In this document: piece after piece, positions 17,828-24,323 of the stretch
How positions within the stretch are numbered: position 1 is the stretch's first letter
Layout of the letters: each line of letters begins with the position of its first letter
Virus record (IMG/VR): IMGVR_UViG_3300037847_002754
Location: 1-27,263 of that record
DNA: 27,263 bases
Reading direction: 5' to 3' (one strand)
Source of the DNA: a virus
The notes under the pieces: generated by a model
Told to the model about the DNA's origin: nothing
The model's input: only the letters and a program-made list of their open reading frames with translations
Database searches by the model: none
Made by a program: the position numbers and the translations under genes

Positions 17828-19602
17828 TACCCTCCAATCATACCTAGAGCTTGTTGTAAGCTAGGTGGTTGTTGTGGTAACGCTGGTCCTTGTCCTTGTG
17901 TAGCTTGAGTTTGTACAAACGCTTCTTCTTCAGGAGTCATCTGTGGTTCTTGCGGAGTAAAGTATAATTTAAGTACATCACCCATTTGTGCAGGTTTATT
18001 AAATATATCTACTATAGCAAGTAAAGCACCTTGGTCTCCTTGTTGACTTCTTTGCAACAATGACTCAAACAATACTCTTTCTGCTTTTTCTTTTGTAATT
18101 CTATCGTTTATAGCAGTTATATTTTCTAAGCCGTCCATTTCTTCTTGTAATGTTTGCCTATCTATAATTCCTGCTTGTAACAACTGTAAACCTGTAACAA
18201 TTTTTTGTGGTTCATCAAAACTAGCCATAGCACCATAAACACGTCTTGTTTTATGATTGCCTTGTATATCTTTGCTAGGTCTGTAGTTTTCAGAAAATGC
18301 TGCACCCCTGTAATAACCTGCAATAGGTTTAGGATTGTCAGCAAATAATACTTCGTCTAGTTCTAATCTTTTTTGGTCAACTAACTGTAAAGACTTTTGT
18401 AATACTTCTTGATACTCTCGTACCATCATGTTTACACCGCTTTGTAATTCTTCAAGACCTCTACCTGTTACAAAACTATTAGGAGATATAGAGTCGTCTT
18501 GTACAGGATATCCTGAGACTACACGGAGTTGACGCTCTATTCTTCCTATCATTTCAAACAACTGATAAGGTAAATTACTTACAGGTTTAGATACTTGTGA
18601 ACCAGGAGATAGGTAGTTTATTGCAAATCTACCTTTCCTGTATTGTCCTGATTCTAATTCACCAACAACATTTGTTTCTGTGAATACAGCATCTTCCATA
18701 GCAATAATTGACATAACATTCATCTTTGCCATTGAAGACATAAGTCCTATAACTTGGTCGAACTGTCCTTGTATCTTGTCGAAAGAATATTTCTTTGCGA
18801 CTACAAACTGTGGTCCTGATATGAGTGGATTCGGAACAAATTCGAGAATCTCGTTAAAGCCAGGGTGTACAATGTATGTACCATCTTGGTTGTAATATTC
18901 AACTACAGTTTCACCGATTTCTCTCATATTTTCCCAACTACCTTCGTTTTCTCCACTTTGATTGTGAAGTATTCCATAGTTAAAGGAACTTGTTGTTTGG
19001 TTCTTACCTTTTTCTAAAGCAGCAAATTTTGGTTTTAAGTACGGGTATGTAGTTAACAATACATCTTTAGGCATTGTTTTGACAATACCTAAGTCTTCAG
19101 GCTCATCATATCCATATCCAAAATAACAGTCGTATGGGTCACGCAGTTCTATTGTTGGATAGATAGCACCATTGTTAGCTTGTTTTGTTGTAATAATAAA
19201 TACAGCAAAACCATAACCAGGTAACCATCTTGCTATTTGAGGTAACTTTGATTTTAAGTCAGCCATTTCATCATACGCATGTATAATTCTTTCTAACTTA
19301 TCTCTACGTTGTTTAGCACGTGTAGAATCCTTTGCATTAAAAATATCTACTTTGACATTCGGACTTCTACCTATTTTTTGTGACAGTCTTTCTAATCCAC
19401 TAGCCATAAGGTTAGGAATAGGAATATCATTAGTTTGATTTGCATTTAAAAACTTTGAACCTAATAGTTCTCTAATACCATTAGCACCACCATTTACAAT
19501 AGACTTAAATCTATATCTATCTATTAAAGCATTTTGATGTTCATATCTAAGATAAGCAACTCTATCAAGTACTTCTTTTGCGTTTCTTACTTCAACTGCC
19601 AT
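17827..19602 (-). CDS. Portal protein (591 aa)
   Basis: It forms the dodecameric ring at the packaging vertex through which DNA enters and leaves. The ATG at 19602 follows the TerL stop immediately. The protein has the features of phage portals: an N-terminal helical wing, the NGIRELLGSKFLNANQTNDIPIPNLMASGLERLSQKIG region, ELRDPYDCYFGYGYDEPED (a wing-domain signature), a long central stem/crown region and a Gln/Pro-rich C-terminus. Length 591 is within the portal range. The order TerL then portal supports the call strongly. It resembles portals of other environmental phages more than any textbook model, so I assign no symbol. Confidence 0.85.
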   Translation of the reverse strand: MAVEVRNAKEVLDRVAYLRYEHQNALIDRYRFKSIVNGGANGIRELLGSKFLNANQTNDIPIPNLMASGLERLSQKIGRSPNVKVDIFNAKDSTRAKQRRDKLERIIHAYDEMADLKSKLPQIARWLPGYGFAVFIITTKQANNGAIYPTIELRDPYDCYFGYGYDEPEDLGIVKTMPKDVLLTTYPYLKPKFAALEKGKNQTTSSFNYGILHNQSGENEGSWENMREIGETVVEYYNQDGTYIVHPGFNEILEFVPNPLISGPQFVVAKKYSFDKIQGQFDQVIGLMSSMAKMNVMSIIAMEDAVFTETNVVGELESGQYRKGRFAINYLSPGSQVSKPVSNLPYQLFEMIGRIERQLRVVSGYPVQDDSISPNSFVTGRGLEELQSGVNMMVREYQEVLQKSLQLVDQKRLELDEVLFADNPKPIAGYYRGAAFSENYRPSKDIQGNHKTRRVYGAMASFDEPQKIVTGLQLLQAGIIDRQTLQEEMDGLENITAINDRITKEKAERVLFESLLQRSQQGDQGALLAIVDIFNKPAQMGDVLKLYFTPQEPQMTPEEEAFVQTQATQGQGPALPQQPPSLQQALGMIGG

Positions 19603-21510
19603 TTAACTCCAAGGGGACGTATCCATGTCTATCATATCATAATTACCAAAACTTGGCTCATAATCAACACCCATTTCTGATATTGTCTGCTTTAACATTT
19701 TTCTTATTTCTTTCATAGGAAACCAACTAGCCATAACTAAGTCTGACTTAGCATAGCGTGATTTACTTGCAAAAGATACTAATTGTTTTTTGTACATTGT
19801 AGTTTTATATTGTGAGTCTGCATCAGCATAAGGTAATACAATTTTCTTTTCTTCGAACAAAGGTACTAATGTTGTTACACCCATTTGGTCGTCCCATTTA
19901 TTTTTGTAAGTTTCATGTCCGTCTAAAATAATACCTGTGTTGCTACATAGTTCTCTAATAGTAGAATCTTGTCGTATAGCTTTTTGGAAGTTGTTTTCTT
20001 CTATAACCCAGTGGTAACAATGATATCTTAAATACCAATCTTCTATAATTCTATATGCTTCTGCTATACCACCACCTTTATGATTTTCTAAATCTACTAA
20101 CTGCATATTAAGACTATTACCTTCTACAGATACTGCCCATAAGAAAGCTGCTTGATATCCTGTAGCAGCAGGGTCAAGGCCTGCAATAAGTCTAGTTCTT
20201 GGTGGAATGTTACCTATCTTTGTGCTATAATCGTAACACGCTTCAATAGCATCAGGCCTAAACAAAATAGCACCAGCTTGAAATGCTTTATTTAAATATA
20301 CCATCTCAAACCTATTCAAACCACCTGTAGTTTGTGCATCTGCTTTTCTTGACATAAGCCATTTGTAACTTCTAAATCCTGTCCATAACATACAGTCTTC
20401 GTGTTCTTCTATAGCATCTTCAGGTATCATACATTCAGAACTATGTGCTTCTTCTACTATGCATTCCCATGCGTCACTTTCTAATAATGCAGAGTACAAG
20501 TCATCAGGGTGCTGTCTAGAACCTATAACAACCATAGCTGTATGTTCTTCTTTACGACTACCTAATGTAGTAGTCCACCAGTTCTTTGTATTGTTTCTAG
20601 CAGCAGGTTGTACTGTAGATGAGTGGTCTTCTATGTCATCAGCAATAATAATATCGCAGTCACGAGAAAGTATTTTACCTCCACGACCTAACCCAACCAT
20701 TGTTGGGGATTTAATTCCTGATACGGAACGAGTTGATACTGTAAAGCCGCTTGATGACCAACTCTTGCCCGTCCTCGTTTTAGGCTTGAAACTTCCCCTA
20801 GGTCCTGTGAAATCGTCAATAAGCCCTCTGTTGTTTTCCAATGTGTCAAGTACTGACATAACTGAGTTCTTTGCAATGTCTTCATTACCTCCTACCCACA
20901 TAATTCTAATGTTAGGATTCTTACAAATCAACCATACACAGAAGTGTATTAGCAGTTCTGTTTTGCCATGACGTGGTGGACTTAGTATCATTTGTTGCCC
21001 ACCTGTATCTATAGCATCTAAAATAGTATTTATCCAATTCATATGGAAATCTGCTGTTTCAAAGGGTTTACCCTTCTCTGTGAGGAAATACCTATCTCTA
21101 AAAGTTTTAAACGTCTCAAGCGATTCTATGGCCTCCTGGGGTGTCTCCCAGTCCCTTTGCTCTTGTTCTGTTAACAAATCTTCTCTATATGCTGCAAGCA
21201 TTCTAGATACGTGACCTTCACTACAACCTAACATATCTGCTACTTCTTGCATAGTTGAGTGATTAAGTATTAAATCTTTTGCATGACCTTCTACCATAAA
21301 TTTATCGTATAGTTCTCCTCTTCGTATAGACGCAGACTTACGTTCTAAATTAATTGGTTTGATTGGCTCTTCGTACGTTTCGCCTTTCTTTTTTGCTCTG
21401 TACCTATTTACTTTTGCGTGGTTGCTGCACTTGTTAGAACAATACTTTCTACGCTTCGGAGGCAGCGTAGTAGTACACCCCTCCAAAGCACAGACTACAT
21501 TTTTAGGCAT
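19603..21510 (-). CDS. Terminase large subunit with N-terminal zinc-finger and HTH extension (635 aa)
   Basis: It powers DNA packaging and cuts concatemers. Walker A is SPPRHGKT (residues 177-184), Walker B is DCDIIIADDIED (~284-295) and a coupling-type motif VVIGSRQHPDD follows (~327). The RNase H-like nuclease starts at LIAGLDPAATG (Asp446), with WVIEENNF (~501-508) supplying further acids. Ahead of the ATPase lie four Cys (7, 12, 24, 28) in a C-x4-C-x11-C-x3-C zinc finger and a helix-turn-helix (STMQEVADMLGCSEGHVSRML, ~85-105). Such DNA-binding modules are normally in the small subunit, and no separate TerS is seen upstream. The start ATG 21510 has no good SD and lies 3 nt after a tiny ORF's stop, so translation is probably coupled. 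Confidence 0.9.
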   Translation of the reverse strand: MPKNVVCALEGCTTTLPPKRRKYCSNKCSNHAKVNRYRAKKKGETYEEPIKPINLERKSASIRRGELYDKFMVEGHAKDLILNHSTMQEVADMLGCSEGHVSRMLAAYREDLLTEQEQRDWETPQEAIESLETFKTFRDRYFLTEKGKPFETADFHMNWINTILDAIDTGGQQMILSPPRHGKTELLIHFCVWLICKNPNIRIMWVGGNEDIAKNSVMSVLDTLENNRGLIDDFTGPRGSFKPKTRTGKSWSSSGFTVSTRSVSGIKSPTMVGLGRGGKILSRDCDIIIADDIEDHSSTVQPAARNNTKNWWTTTLGSRKEEHTAMVVIGSRQHPDDLYSALLESDAWECIVEEAHSSECMIPEDAIEEHEDCMLWTGFRSYKWLMSRKADAQTTGGLNRFEMVYLNKAFQAGAILFRPDAIEACYDYSTKIGNIPPRTRLIAGLDPAATGYQAAFLWAVSVEGNSLNMQLVDLENHKGGGIAEAYRIIEDWYLRYHCYHWVIEENNFQKAIRQDSTIRELCSNTGIILDGHETYKNKWDDQMGVTTLVPLFEEKKIVLPYADADSQYKTTMYKKQLVSFASKSRYAKSDLVMASWFPMKEIRKMLKQTISEMGVDYEPSFGNYDMIDMDTSPWS

Positions 21511-21513
21511 GTA

Positions 21514-21585
21514 TTAGTAACCCATTTTTTTACTCTTCCTCTTGGACGAGTATCTCTTTTTTTTGCCTTTTTTTCCGATTGGCAT
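21514..21585 (-). CDS. Tiny Lys/Arg-rich ORF (23 aa) before TerL
   Basis: An AGGAGA Shine-Dalgarno sequence lies 4 nt before ATG 21585, and the frame runs to TAA, 3 nt before the TerL ATG. The peptide starts MPIGKKGKKKRY and is mostly Lys, Arg and Ser. It may be a small nucleic-acid-binding peptide, or mainly a translation-coupling device for TerL, which lacks its own SD. It overlaps, in another frame, a 53-residue ORF. Confidence 0.5.
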   Translation of the reverse strand: MPIGKKGKKKRYSSKRKSKKMGY

Positions 21586-21691
21586 ATTTTCTCCTGACTA
21601 TCTTTTGATAATTAATACATAGCAAATACTTACACATAGTTTGTCCACCAACGACCATGTAGTTTCTACCGCATGCTGGACATTTATCCAT
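21530..21691 (-). CDS. Cys4 zinc-ribbon mini-protein (53 aa), possibly leaderless
   Basis: Reading from ATG 21691 gives MDKCPACGRNYMVVGGQTMC followed by KYLLCINY, with Cys at 4, 7, 20 and 25: a C-x2-C-x12-C-x4-C zinc-ribbon pattern. The tail is strongly basic, then ends with acidic residues. No SD precedes it, but TATAAT (21703-21698) sits exactly 7 nt upstream of the A of ATG, which would produce a leaderless mRNA. It would be the first gene of the minus-strand late block. Its 3' part overlaps the 23-residue ORF out of frame; the Cys pattern argues that it is coding. Confidence 0.5.
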   Translation of the reverse strand: MDKCPACGRNYMVVGGQTMCKYLLCINYQKIVRRKYANRKKRQKKEILVQEEE

Positions 21692-21697
21692 TTGCTA

Positions 21698-21703
21698 ATT
21701 ATA
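21698..21703 (-). promoter_or_regulatory. -10 box of the TerL-side (late) transcription unit
   Basis: TATAAT on the minus strand, with the predicted transcription start at the ATG of the zinc-ribbon mini-protein. The matching -35 region (around 21721-21726, TACAAA) is poor. A weak -35 with leaderless output is common in actinobacteria. Confidence 0.5.
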
Positions 21704-21785
21704 GTGCGTGAAAAAAAATTTTTGTATTTACTAGATTATATTTTTATATATGCAATAATAGAACAACAAACATTATTTACAAGTA

Positions 21786-21880
21786 AGAGGTTACAGGTAA
21801 AGATGGAATCGGGATTCGGAAAGCTACTGATAGGTTCGACCTATACACTAGAAAGGCAAAGGTAGTACCCAAGGACCTCT
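21786..21880 (+). ncRNA. Candidate structured RNA element with four stems (type unknown)
   Basis: Outer stem AGAGGT (21786-21791) pairs with ACCTCT (21875-21880). Inside are hairpin GAATC-GG-GATTC (21806-21817), stem GCTACT/GGTAGT (21823-21828 with 21861-21866, two G-U ends) and, enclosed by it, ATAGGT-TCG-ACCTAT (21830-21844). A weak plus-strand promoter candidate (TTGTAT 21722, TATATA 21745) lies upstream and a T8 run at 21898-21906 downstream. It is not a tRNA: the TTCGA is in the wrong place. A 20-codon frame from 21803 overlaps it. Orientation is uncertain. Confidence 0.35.
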
Positions 21881-21972
21881 AAAAAGAAATAATTAGATTT
21901 TTTTTATAGCCTACGCTATATGCCCGCTCTTGCCCGCAAGCACTTCTATAGAAACATTTTTTTATTAAACAC

Positions 21973-22001
21973 TTCTTACTAGCAGTAAGATAGTGTATAA
22001 T
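21973..22001 (+). promoter_or_regulatory. Plus-strand promoter candidate before the 22014-22106 RNA
   Basis: TATAAT at 21996-22001 with TTCTTA (21973-21978) at 17-bp spacing. The -10 is perfect and the -35 weak (3 of 6). The start would be near 22008, just before the structured element. The -10 is flanked by TAGTG and followed by GGTACTA at 22003. Confidence 0.5.
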
Positions 22002-22013
22002 GGGTACTAACGG

Positions 22014-22106
22014 TGTACACTTGGGTGGTGTATCTACGGTACTAGTAATAGTACCTCCTGTAACCCACTCAAAGCACTACCCAAGTTACATATAGTTTTT
22101 TTTACC
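22014..22106 (+). ncRNA. Candidate small non-coding RNA gene (~90 nt)
   Basis: TGTA (22014-22017) and ACTTGGGTGGTG (22019-22030) pair with CACTACCCAAGT (22075-22086) and TACA (22087-22090): a 16-bp stem with one bulged C and one G-U pair. It encloses GGTACTAGTAATAGTACC (22038-22055), a perfect 7-bp hairpin with a GUAA (GNRA) tetraloop, and a single-stranded CCUCCU-containing stretch. A TTTTTTTT run (22096-22103) follows. With TATAAT at 21996 upstream this has all the parts of a small RNA gene. No known RNA family was recognised. The hairpin might instead be a DNA operator. Confidence 0.5.
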
Positions 22107-22383
22107 CTACTTACCACATATTTTGTAAGGTATGACTGTATACACACACCCCCCGCCCACATTGACATGCACTCCCCGCACGGTGCTAGCTCCCTAGCTC
22201 TCTTGTGTTATAGTTCTTTCGTATGGTCTACTTTGTACTCTTCTTGCATTCCTATGAGGCTAGACCACAGACAATCAATTAAACTATTTATCTATCCCCC
22301 CTATGTATTTTTGAATTGCTTACGCTTTTTTTCTTGGGACGCTCCCGCTTTTGTCCCAAACCCTATATACAATTATATCAAAT
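22107..22383. other. Intergenic region without a supported gene; small hairpins only
   Basis: A C-rich patch (22145-22160), a hairpin GCTAG-CTCC-CTAGC (22185-22198) and TTGGGAC/GTCCCAA (22334-22340 with 22353-22359) are visible. TTGACA at 22162 has no acceptable -10 box. Frames open on the plus strand are hydrophobic, lack SD sites and look non-coding. Confidence 0.5.
22351..22379 (+). promoter_or_regulatory. Weak promoter candidate before the paired hairpins
   Basis: TTGTCC (22351-22356) and TATATC (22374-22379) are 17 bp apart, each matching consensus at 4 of 6 positions. The predicted start (~22386) falls at the foot of the large hairpin. Confidence 0.3.
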
Positions 22384-22491
22384 TATGCCATATATCTATT
22401 TGTATTTCTTTATTCATATATCAATAACTAACACTCTCTCACTCACTCACCATAAACAAATACAAATAGAACCTACTTCGGTTATGGCATA
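22384..22491 (+). ncRNA. Long nested inverted repeat (candidate structured RNA or cruciform)
   Basis: TATGCCATA (22384-22392) pairs with TATGGCATA (22483-22491), and inside this CTATTTGTATTT (22396-22407) pairs with AAATACAAATAG (22458-22469), both perfect. The right-hand interval folds into AACC-TACTTC-GGTT (22470-22483). The loop carries a CTCTCTCACTCACTCAC run. The correct nesting of two separate perfect stems is unlikely by chance. Its end is 2 nt before the next inverted repeat. Confidence 0.5.
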
Positions 22492-22493
22492 CC

Positions 22494-22567
22494 AAAAAAG
22501 TGCGTAACATATATTCCCACCCAAAAATCCCACCCACTCTTAGCAAGATACGCACTTTTTTTATTTG
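22494..22567 (+). terminator. 13-bp inverted repeat with T run: terminator-like, possibly the 3' end of an RNA
   Basis: AAAAAAGTGCGTA (22494-22506) and TACGCACTTTTTT (22549-22561) are perfect inverted repeats around a 42-nt loop that contains TCCCACCC twice. The T run continues after the stem, so it could terminate plus-strand transcription, and the A run makes it bidirectional in principle. The loop is long for a terminator. An operator or origin element is an alternative. Confidence 0.5.
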
Positions 22568-22652
22568 ATTTATTAGACTTCGTAATATTTATATGTGTAG
22601 TTGTAGATATTACCTAATTACAAATTACTACACCTTAACGAAAGGCTTACTT

Positions 22653-23279
22653 GTGAATACTAGTAAACTTAGTCCAAAGGTTGCATTGCTTAACTTCAGT
22701 GCTACTCTTGGCGAACACTATGACGCAGTTCTCAAATCTATATTTGATTATTGCTCAACTACCAACAATTTTCGTGCTAACAGTACAGAGATTCTTGGTA
22801 AATCTTATCTTGTATCTAAAGCTATCAATACTTCATTGATAGATTTTAATGGTACAAAGTTAAATCAATTCTTAGGGACTCATGTTCCTAAGTTTATAGA
22901 TAAACCTAATGTTTGGTTTATTTATAATCAGACCGATACTTGTGTCCTATACTTTAGCGATACTTTATCTAGAGTTGATAACGCCTTGTTTGATATTCTA
23001 GTTCGTAGAGCCGAAGTTAGCTATCAAGATAATGGTATGTTTAGTGCGGAATATATGGAGGTTATATCCAACTTGGATACTAAGTCCTACCAATCTAAAT
23101 ATAATGAGGGTACTCTACCTTGGCAATCACCCCAAGTTCAACAACAAATCGTTGTTCAACCTAATGTGCAAGTCCCAAGTCTACCTTCAGTTCAACCTAC
23201 TAATACTCAACCATCTAAACCAGAGGTTGATGTTAATTCTATTGTTGCCGAAGTACTCAAAGCCCTAGGTAATCAATAG
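22653..23279 (+). CDS. Unknown early-region protein with Pro/Gln-rich tail (208 aa)
   Basis: I place the start at GTG 22653, because GAAAGG lies 7 nt upstream and the same ACGAAAGG site precedes the genes at 23679 and 26976. An ATG at 22593 would add 20 residues without an SD. Residues 1-145 look globular with alternating helices and strands (NVWFIYNQTDTCVLYFSDTL). Residues ~150-185 are a Gln/Pro/Val linker, and the end (DVNSIVAEVLKALGNQ) is an amphipathic helix suited to oligomerisation. No domain is recognised. It stands alone between the structured region and a strong terminator, suggesting separate control, such as an early regulator; this is inference. Confidence 0.65.
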   Translation: MNTSKLSPKVALLNFSATLGEHYDAVLKSIFDYCSTTNNFRANSTEILGKSYLVSKAINTSLIDFNGTKLNQFLGTHVPKFIDKPNVWFIYNQTDTCVLYFSDTLSRVDNALFDILVRRAEVSYQDNGMFSAEYMEVISNLDTKSYQSKYNEGTLPWQSPQVQQQIVVQPNVQVPSLPSVQPTNTQPSKPEVDVNSIVAEVLKALGNQ

Positions 23280-23286
23280 CCCTATA

Positions 23287-23336
23287 GTTAGTGCTAGTCT
23301 TAATTGGCTAGCACTAGCTTTAATTTTTCTTTTTGT
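23287..23336 (+). terminator. Intrinsic terminator
   Basis: GTTAGTGCTAG (23287-23297) pairs with CTAGCACTAGC (23308-23318), 11 bp with one G-U pair and a 10-nt loop. TTTAATTTTTCTTTTTGTTTT follows. It lies 7 nt after the stop of the preceding gene. Confidence 0.88.
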
Positions 23337-23365
23337 TTTAATTTTCTTCTACGCGTACACCACAG

Positions 23366-23500
23366 TACCTCATACATACACACATAATATAATCTCCCAT
23401 ACACATACACACATAACACCACACATACATACATAGCTACACGTACATACATAACACACAAGCATACATAATATACGATACATGTACGTTCACATAGAAC
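23366..23500. repeat. G-free CA/TA-rich degenerate repeat tract
   Basis: From 23366 to about 23435 the plus strand has no G, and the whole tract is built of CATACA/CACATA words. ACATACACACATAA occurs exactly at 23374-23387 and 23403-23416, with related copies near 23424, 23445 and 23463. A long A-rich stretch follows at 23519-23537. No ORF is seen. It could be a DNA-unwinding or origin-like element. Confidence 0.6.
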
Positions 23501-23598
23501 AACACAGAACCTCAGTAGAAAAAAAATAAAAAAAATTTTATACGCACAATCCTATATATTTATACAGAAACTTACGAGCCTTTGTGAGCAGATTGGAT

Positions 23599-23627
23599 TT
23601 GACAGCATTTTGATTTTGTCCTATTGT
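23599..23627 (+). promoter_or_regulatory. Sigma70/SigA-type promoter for the right-hand gene block
   Basis: TTGACA (23599-23604), a 17-base spacer and TATTGT (23622-23627) match consensus at 6 of 6 and 4 of 6. The expected start near 23634 leaves a ~45-nt leader with ACGAAAGG 7 nt before the first ATG (23679). Confidence 0.75.
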
Positions 23628-23678
23628 AGAAGCCAATCCAACTCCATTTCTCTGTGGGGTTATACGAAAGGCAATCAC

Positions 23679-24170
23679 ATGACTAACAAAGATATACCTA
23701 AGTTACGGACTTCCCGTTGGGGTACGGACTTAGTACAATACACGACACCACGGGAGACTGCTATGTCGCAGAGATTTCCATTGGACTATTCATGTCCATT
23801 GTGTAATCGTAGGCTAGTCAAACCTTCCTTGTGTTTCTCTTGTATGCACTTGGTTGTACGAATTGTAGTAGCAATACTCAAGCAACCTGAGCAGAGATAC
23901 ACCAAAGACATAGTACCTAGACACTATCGTGTCACAGACAAGTATGTAGAAGAACTACATGGTAGTAAGATACTTGCACAGCTTGAGGCACACGACAAGG
24001 AACAGCGTAAGCAAGAGTTCCTAGAGCGTATGGACAACCCCAAGCCCAAAGCATATGTTGTCCAACAAACAGATTTCTGCAATAGATGTTATCTTGCAAT
24101 ACCTATTGGCTTAGGTTATTGCGAAGAACACAACTATTCAATAGTTCTCATACACAAACGCCTTTCGTGA
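23679..24170 (+). CDS. Protein with two zinc-binding modules (163 aa), function unknown
   Basis: ATG 23679 is chosen because ACGAAAGG lies 7 nt upstream and the promoter start falls after the earlier in-frame ATG (23610). Cys39-x2-Cys42-x9-Cys52-x2-Cys55 forms one zinc knuckle (SCPLCNRR...LCFSC); Cys134-x2-Cys137-x10-Cys148-x2-His151 forms a second. Between them is a basic helical part rich in Lys, Arg and Gln. The layout (two zinc ribbons bracketing a helical basic stretch) suggests nucleic-acid or protein binding. It is the first gene after the right-block promoter, so it is likely expressed early. No named family is recognised. Confidence 0.65.
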   Translation: MTNKDIPKLRTSRWGTDLVQYTTPRETAMSQRFPLDYSCPLCNRRLVKPSLCFSCMHLVVRIVVAILKQPEQRYTKDIVPRHYRVTDKYVEELHGSKILAQLEAHDKEQRKQEFLERMDNPKPKAYVVQQTDFCNRCYLAIPIGLGYCEEHNYSIVLIHKRLS

Positions 24171-24176
24171 TGAGAC

Positions 24177-24248
24177 GCCTAGTGGGGTAGGTTTCGTATA
24201 TACGTACGGACTCATAGCCCTCCTGCCCTGCTAGGCAATTTTTAGTTT
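24177..24248 (+). terminator. Long-stem terminator-like hairpin (first of a pair)
   Basis: GCCTAGTGGGGTAGG (24177-24191) pairs over 15 positions with CCTGCCCTGCTAGGC (24222-24236), three being G-U. The loop contains the palindrome CGTATATACG. AATTTTTAGTTT follows the stem. It sits 6 nt after the preceding stop. Confidence 0.7.
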
Positions 24249-24309
24249 GCTATCCACTAGCACCAATAACATACCAAATATCTACATATGTTAGTGGGTA
24301 GCATTTTTA
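24248..24309 (+). terminator. Second terminator-like hairpin, ending just before an SD (attenuator candidate)
   Basis: TGCTATCCACTAGCA (24248-24262) pairs with TGTTAGTGGGTAGCA (24289-24303), 15 bp with two G-U pairs, followed by TTTTTA. The stem ends 10 nt before the AGGAGGTAC site of the next gene. Its arms are the mirror image of the preceding hairpin: C-rich arm first here, G-rich arm first there, so the two can exchange partners. Confidence 0.65.
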
Positions 24310-24323
24310 CAAAGGAGGTACAT

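Noticed and set aside
20459-20971. 170-codon plus-strand frame opposite TerL
   Set aside because: Shadow of the terminase, whose motifs are all intact on the minus strand.
21828-21846. tRNA-like TTCGA within a hairpin
   Set aside because: Acceptor, D- and anticodon arms cannot be built at the right distances; the sequence is simply a 6-bp hairpin.
21820-21860. Hammerhead-ribozyme-like CUGAU ... GAAA
   Set aside because: The core does not read CUGANGA and the GAAA does not follow stem II directly.
22000-22095. 31-codon ORF (ATG at 22000)
   Set aside because: No SD, its ATG is part of the TATAAT box, and it runs across a strongly self-complementary RNA; more likely non-coding.
22162-22190. 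TTGACA as a promoter -35 box
   Set aside because: No -10 resembling TATAAT at 16-18 bp spacing.
22167-22507. Plus-strand frames of 60-90 codons in the control region
   Set aside because: Hydrophobic, low-quality sequences without SD sites that cross inverted repeats.
21700-22650. Phage attachment site (attP)
   Set aside because: No integrase gene and no tRNA-derived core in the window.
23366-23500. CRISPR-like array
   Set aside because: Repeats are degenerate, short and irregularly spaced; no spacers of constant length.
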